Source of the DNA: Trichaptum fuscoviolaceum
Taxonomy: Eukaryota > Basidiomycota > Agaricomycetes > Hymenochaetales > Trichaptaceae
Direction: 5' to 3'
DNA length: 64,000 nucleotides
Assembly (NCBI GenBank): GCA_910574455.1
Contig: CAJSYZ010000005.1
Location: 6,944,001-7,008,000 of the forward strand
Part shown: piece after piece, positions 59,201 through 64,000 of the stretch
How the letters are laid out: every line of letters starts with the position of its first letter
Position numbering within the stretch: the stretch's first letter is position 1
Notes under the pieces: model-generated
The model's database searches: none
What the model was told of the DNA's origin: nothing
What the model saw: only the letters and a program-made list of their open reading frames with translations
Translations under genes and position numbers: made by a program

Positions 59201-59413
59201 GTCCTCTCTGCCCGTGTCGTCGTACACGACCATGCCCACGCTCCCCGCACCGCTGCCCATGCCCGCGCTCCGCCCTGGCTTGCTGTTGGCCGTGCGCGGC
59301 CGTCCGTTCCTGCCACTAGTACTGCTCGCGCCCCCGCCATTCACACCCGCACCCGAGCCCGCGCCCGCCGACGGCCCTGCTCCGTTTGCACCCCGCTTCG
59401 GTCGTGACAGCAT
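56250..59413 (-). CDS. Large divergent G-protein alpha subunit
   Basis: About ten exons encode roughly 600 residues. The N-terminus (MLSRPKRGANGAG) lacks the Gly2 myristoylation site and is Gly/Ser-rich. All five GTPase motifs are present: G1 LLLGQSESGKST (across the intron at about 58750-58910), G2 LRARLKTLGVTE with the switch-I Arg, G3 YDVGGQRS with the catalytic Gln, G4 FLNKCD, and G5 FTSVTDT. The helical domain carries an insertion of about 150 residues (Pro, Ser, His/Gln and poly-Gly tracts, about 58600-58080). Between G3 and AAWVPFFDDMNAIIF the frame requires a 4-nt exon at 57395-57398. A 220-nt intron joins FEHASD to YLRRKFYHIF. The last exon is provisional (ending LRRRRSL, TAG at 56250). 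Such long G-alpha paralogues are known in Agaricomycetes; receptor and effector are unknown. Confidence 0.88.
57395..57398 (-). other. 4-nt micro-exon (CGAG) in the G-alpha gene
   Basis: On the minus strand CGAG is preceded by the acceptor AATAG and followed by the donor GTACGT. Flanking introns would be 66 nt (57464-57399) and 62 nt (57394-57333), the normal size here. Joining ...CGG TCG CTG to CGAG to CCGCCTGGG gives QRSL-RA-AWVPFF, matching the QRAAW pattern of this family. Skipping it leaves the frame broken. Confidence 0.7.
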
Positions 59414-60176
59414 TGCGGTCGTTCGTTGTGTCGAGGTGTTCGCTGGGCCCGTCGTCGCCGTGCTACGTCGTTGAGGGGGTCGGTGAAGAGGTGAGACAGG
59501 AGATATGTAAAAGCGAACAGGGTCTAGCGCGCGTCTGGTACCGCGAGGAGGATGTACGGTATACCGCTATTAATGCGAATGCGAGGCAGCTGTCAGTCAG
59601 TGGCGGGATGCGAGTCAGTTGCTTCCATGCAAACACCCAGCTCCGACCTCCGACTCCTCCGCCGGCAAGCCCCAGCCGTGGCGGTGCTTTCATTAGACTA
59701 TGACGGGGCAAGATCGCGATCCGTCCAAATCCAGCCTAACGCCACCATATCCCGGCCGACTTCCTACTGCATCCGCGCGTGCGCTTCCACTCGGACGTCG
59801 GCCGTCCACTTGCTGGCCAATATACACATAGCCGGCCTAGCGCCCGATAGCCCATCTCGCCATTGCATATAGCCTTCGCAGATCCAGAGGCGCGATCCCC
59901 CCGAACCGGCCGAGGGGGACCGTGACGCTGCGTCGATCTCACTGGGACAATTACACACCCGAGCTCCGAGTCTCTGCACTGCACAGAAGTACCAACGGCC
60001 CTATTCTATTTGCCTCGCTTGGATGATGATGCTAGCTTTGCCCCGCTCACGAATAGCAGGCTCAGCATTCAACCACCCGGCATTCGGCATGCAATGATCG
60101 ACGCTCACGTATTTCTCCGGGGCTCCGAATCCGCTTAATCAATGTGCAGCCATCACATCATAGCCAAGTCCAACAG
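59414..60176. other. 5' flank of the G-alpha gene
   Basis: GC-rich near the gene, no independent coding region. Expected to be the promoter and 5' UTR. Confidence 0.45.
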
Positions 60177-61034
60177 GCCTTTCTTTAATTTATCCCCATA
60201 CATATGCACGCATCACAAGCACTATTAGCGTTTGTTTCCTCCTTCTCCTCGCGGGAGTCTCACCTCCCTTCTTCCTCATGTTCTATCCCATAACCGAAAT
60301 ATATAAATATTGCAATACGCCATCATCTCGGCTTATATGCGGGAAGCGCTGGCCATTCATATAACAAACAGCATAATTGTGAGAACTCACAACGCACTTC
60401 AACCTAGCCATCCTGCAACCCCCGCTCCCACTCGTCATTAACTCATGGGATGAACGCATTACCCAAGCGAACAAACGCTCAACATGGGCACACCTAATAC
60501 TGTCTAATGGTGGGCAAGGCCTTGGTCTTTAATCTAGCCCCATACATAGGCACTATTAGAGTTTCCTCCTCCTTCTCCTTCTCTCCCTCTCTTACTATCC
60601 CTCGGGCGTCGCAATCCCGCTCCTTGAGATGACCGCCTGACTTCTCGTCATGATGATACAGCGAGCCTCTCGTCGCATTAAGCCACCTTCGTCCACTGTA
60701 TCTTATAATCGCAATACAGTATATACTGTACATATAGCATCAGTCGCTGGATCCCACTTAGCACTCATCAGATCATGGTGACCTTTAATCTATCCCATAC
60801 GTGCCATATGCACGCATCACGAACACTATTAGAGTTTCCCCTTCTTCTTCTTCTTCTTCTCCCCCTTCTCCCCTTCCTCTATTTCCATCCCTCGGGAGTC
60901 GGGATCCCGCTCCTTGAGCTGACCGTCTGCCAGTGACCACTCGTCATGATGATGACGATATACTATAAAGAAGAGAGAAGCCCGGGCCCTTCGCCGTATA
61001 TTAAACCACCTTCGTCTATTTTATCTCATAAACA
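60177..61034. repeat. Three diverged tandem repeats
   Basis: Copies begin near 60177, 60516 and 60774. Shared blocks are TTTAATYTATCCC or a variant, CATACATATGCACGCATCAC (first and third), CACTATTAGAGTTTCC, a pyrimidine tract of CTT/CTC units, CCCTCGGG(A/C)GTCG, CCCGCTCCTTGAG, CTCGTCATGATGAT and CCACCTTCGTC. The unit is about 260-340 bp. The second and third copies are the closest. No open frame follows the repeats, so they are non-coding. Confidence 0.7.
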
Positions 61035-63489
61035 ATGTCCGTCATAAATCAACCAGCCTCTAATCCCAATCGCCTTGGGGCTGAGTGCACGCACAGACTT
61101 TCCGACGCCGAGTCACTTTATCAGTGGACCGAGTACCGAAGATCGACTCCGGCATTGCCAGCGGTCTGTCACTGGCCCGGCACGCACTGCTGTCATGTAC
61201 TAGTATGTGTGCCGCGGCGTCCTGCCACTGGCCCACTGCCCGTCGAGCTCGCTCTCGCTCTCGAGCCTAGCGGCCGATCCTCGAGGCCTGTCAGTGGCCA
61301 GTGTCCGCACGGAACCTTTTTTTTCAGCCTTAGGCTCAGCCTTCTGGCATTAATGCACGTAGTACATGCGTGCACTGGCATGCAACCACGTCAAAGCGTC
61401 AACGCCGCTGTCCGTTCCTCGACTCGGGCCCAATCCAATCCAATCCAATCCAATCCCTGCCAGTGAAGCATTATCCGACTCGAACGTAGTGACAGTGACG
61501 CCTTTCAAGATCTTGAGCTTGAGCCGGAAACTAGTAGGTGCATACAAGGCAATGATTGGCAATGACCGACAACCCTCTTCGACACTCGTGTTCGTGTTCG
61601 CGCGCCCTTCAAGTTTAACTCCTGACCTCAAAAAGAAAGCAAGCAGCCCTGGTGCCGCATCCGGGGACGAACGAACGGCAGCCATGCTGCACTTGGAATT
61701 TGGAACGACGAGAGTCGCACGCTAGTGAACGTTCGATTCCTAGTATGCTGAGAACACTCAATCAAGCAACAAGCGACAAGCCACCGAAGCTTTAAGGTCC
61801 GCTTGCAATGCAAAAGCTTCGACGACGCCTCGAGCCCTGACTCAGGAACAAGTTAGTTCGCCGGCCATGCCCACTCCGAGGCTTTCCGCAGATGTCAGCT
61901 GCACTAGAAGCATGCTCGAAGGACGATATGGACGATCAGCGACAAGTGTACGTATGTACTTTAATTGATCACGAATCAGACCGCTGACTCAGAGTCTGCG
62001 CGGCCGGAGCACTAAAGCAACTCCGAGTCTTCCTCATATCTCGTGATCGAGCGCTAGTACAACGTAATGAAGTAAAAGACGCCGGCAAGTCCTCCGTAGG
62101 CAATGTAAGTACATGGAGAACCTCGAGGCTCGAATCCCTTCAGCGAGCGCACTAGGGAGGCGATCAGGACGCGAACAGAAACACGGCGGCTTGATTACTA
62201 GCAGGACAAGACATGGCGGTATGTAGTGCACCCCGGCCCAATGTCGACGGACTACGATGTAGTAAAGCACAGAGAGTGCACTCTCAGGCTGTAGACGCGG
62301 ACGGACGGACGGACCTCATCTCCGAGTCAGGCTCACACCGTGACGAGCACTAACAGTAGCTTGTATTTGACACTGCCGGACATCCTCGACCTTGCCATAT
62401 TTGTGTATATGAGCCACATAAGAATTAAATCCACGTTCGTGATCTTGAACAAGGCAAGCAGGCAGGCAGGGAATTTGGCCAGATTCCCAGAACTGGCCAC
62501 GACATTGGAAATGGTGTGGTGGGGAAAAGCCAGGGCCGGATGAGTACCTCTGGAGGAAAAGGAGACGCGAATGTTCAGCACCTCACGCATCATTTCAGCT
62601 ATAAGCCTTGCAACGTGAACGAACGATCCATCGATGGCTGATTCTCGATCGGCTGTGCCATTTGCATTCTATCGTCATGGCCGACCTCCCAGCAGTCATT
62701 AGCCCCTACACAGAAGGCCAGCATGCAAAACAAACCACTCACCCGCCAGTTCCAGCTCAGTGCGGGGAAGTTAATGTGCAGCCCGTATCATGGTTACGGT
62801 AGGCTACCTAGGTCCTCCGGCGTTCATTTCAGCATCACAGGCGCAGCACGAGGCTTCATTTGCCGTACTTTTGGGTATGGTATTGCATTCTCCAAATCAG
62901 TTAGCAGCAGCAGCCGTCGCTGTGTTCTCGTAATTCCTACGAACAGCCAGGATCCGAGCAAATTGCCATTTGCCCGACCTGAGCTCGCCCGCGGAGACGC
63001 AAGGGCCGGACTCAGGCTGTCGGACGACGGGGCACGGGCATGCACACTGCGTGAATGTGGGCCCAGGGGCTGCCCGTGAGCCTGCATGTGCATACAGTAA
63101 ATACGAGGTCGGAGACTGAGTCCGGACGCGGAAGCGAATGCTGGACTTCGATAGCGCTGTTTTGAGATCAGTCGTCAGTCTATTCGTTCCGAGAGATCGT
63201 CGGGAGGAAATGCATAATGGGAGGAAGAGGTGAGGCAGGATGAGTATGGCTTGATGTTGAACTTAAAAAGCGAGCGCGGGCAGTCACGTCACACGTGCTG
63301 TGACACTGGCATGTTCATTAAGAAAATCACACTCGGAAAGTATAATCCTCCATCCCAGGTACTTTCAAAAGCTGAGACGTGGACCATAGTACATAAACTA
63401 GTAGTTTGCATCTCACGACCCCATTCGTAGAGCAAACAAACCTAGGTAATATATAAAGTTCATGATACAACTTGGCCCGTGACAACGCT
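61035..63489. other. Intergenic region
   Basis: About 2.5 kb without a supported gene. It contains a CAATC microsatellite at 61431 and several GACTC-rich stretches. Short open frames on both strands look random. Confidence 0.45.
61431..61455. repeat. (CAATC)5 microsatellite
   Basis: Five perfect tandem copies of the pentamer CAATC. Confidence 0.9.
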
Positions 63490-64000
63490 TCATTCCTGTG
63501 ATTCAATCCCACTTGACGTGCCCGCGCTGACACTCATAAGGTGCGTAGTCGACTTGCCACTGTCCTGCCCATGTTTCCCTCCGAACACGAGCCTCGACAT
63601 CGGGATGTCCGGCGTCTGCCCGTAGAACGCGCTGTTGCGGTTTCTCGACCCCTCTATGCGCAGGTCGATCGTCATCCTGTTCACCATCGTGCACACGAGT
63701 CTACAGAAGAGCACTTTTTGAGAAGAGGCGCTGTGAGAGAAGGGATAGGCGCTTATATGAGAGTCGGGCTGGAAAAAAGGACAGATCAGGATTTTTAAGT
63801 CCGTTGAAATATGACAACCTCACTTACATAGCTGTCGAGTACTTCAGTTCAGGCTTGACAAGGAAATACATATAGAGAGTGTCAGAGATTGATATGATAC
63901 ACAGTATATGCTCGCTGCTCACGGGTGCAAATATGACCATCGAGGCCCAAAGCAAGTTCGCAGAAAAAATGACACTGAATCACCCAACGGACTATCAGGA
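63490..64000 (-). CDS. Unrecognised protein, C-terminal part, cut by window edge
   Basis: The last exon reads MTIDLRIEGSRNRNSAFYGQ, then TPDIPMSRLVFGGKHGQDSG and a Ser/Thr-rich end with the stop TGA at 63490. A minus-strand intron with GTAAGT donor (near 63828) and a pyrimidine-rich CAG acceptor (either near 63760 or near 63730) lies upstream, and the preceding exon would include YFLVKPELKYSTA. The frame, codon use and splice borders look real, but I do not recognise the family. The 5' part lies beyond position 64000. Confidence 0.5.

Noticed and set aside
1..64000. CRISPR arrays, bacterial operons or phage modules
   Set aside because: The window is clearly eukaryotic: genes have spliceosomal introns, and no regularly spaced short repeats are present.

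Overview
The window is nuclear DNA of a filamentous basidiomycete, most likely a wood-decaying agaricomycete (Polyporales-like). The evidence is short GT-AG introns of about 50-70 nt in most genes, seven-transmembrane and F-box/BTB families typical of Agaricomycetes, a class II ligninolytic peroxidase with a complete Mn(II) site, an AA9 lytic polysaccharide monooxygenase, and a very large divergent G-protein alpha subunit. I found no tRNA, rRNA or CRISPR. Gene models were built by reading splice junctions by eye, so terminal exons of the more divergent genes are provisional.

Layout. 0-6 kb: a small DUF6533-like membrane protein (-), the mitochondrial intermembrane-space chaperone Mdm35 (+), and a peroxisomal fatty-acyl ABC half-transporter (-). 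6.5-10.9 kb: a tandem segmental duplication carrying two BTB/POZ genes (-). 12.4-24.5 kb: an intact F-box gene (+), an NmrA-like Rossmann protein (+), a basidiomycete 7-TM protein (+), a Git3-like GPCR (+) and a disabled F-box paralogue (-). 25-27.6 kb: divergent VPS29 (retromer) and VPS72/SWC2 (SWR1 complex), sharing a 158-bp promoter. 28.7-39.8 kb: four same-strand genes with secretion-type N-termini: a berberine-bridge-type FAD oxidase, a Mn peroxidase, an amidase-signature protein and an AA9 LPMO. 40-44.5 kb: SWC5 (-), also SWR1, and two tandem epoxide hydrolases (-). 44.8-47 kb: two non-autonomous TIR elements. 49.3-51.4 kb: a PAR32-like protein with six TGRGGAGN(I)-type repeats (+). 56.2-59.4 kb: a large G-alpha gene (-) whose frame requires a 4-nt micro-exon. 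60.2-61.0 kb: three diverged tandem repeats. Right edge: the C-terminus of an unrecognised gene (-).

How the genes may work together. The secreted oxidoreductase block is an attractive functional group: an H2O2-producing flavo-oxidase next to an H2O2-consuming Mn peroxidase and an LPMO, with conserved subunits of one chromatin-remodelling complex on both sides. The GPCR and the G-alpha gene are about 34 kb apart and need not act together. The strongest unusual observations are the 4-nt micro-exon, the Tc1/mariner-type MITE with TA target duplication, a second element with long inverted ends, and the BTB segmental duplication.
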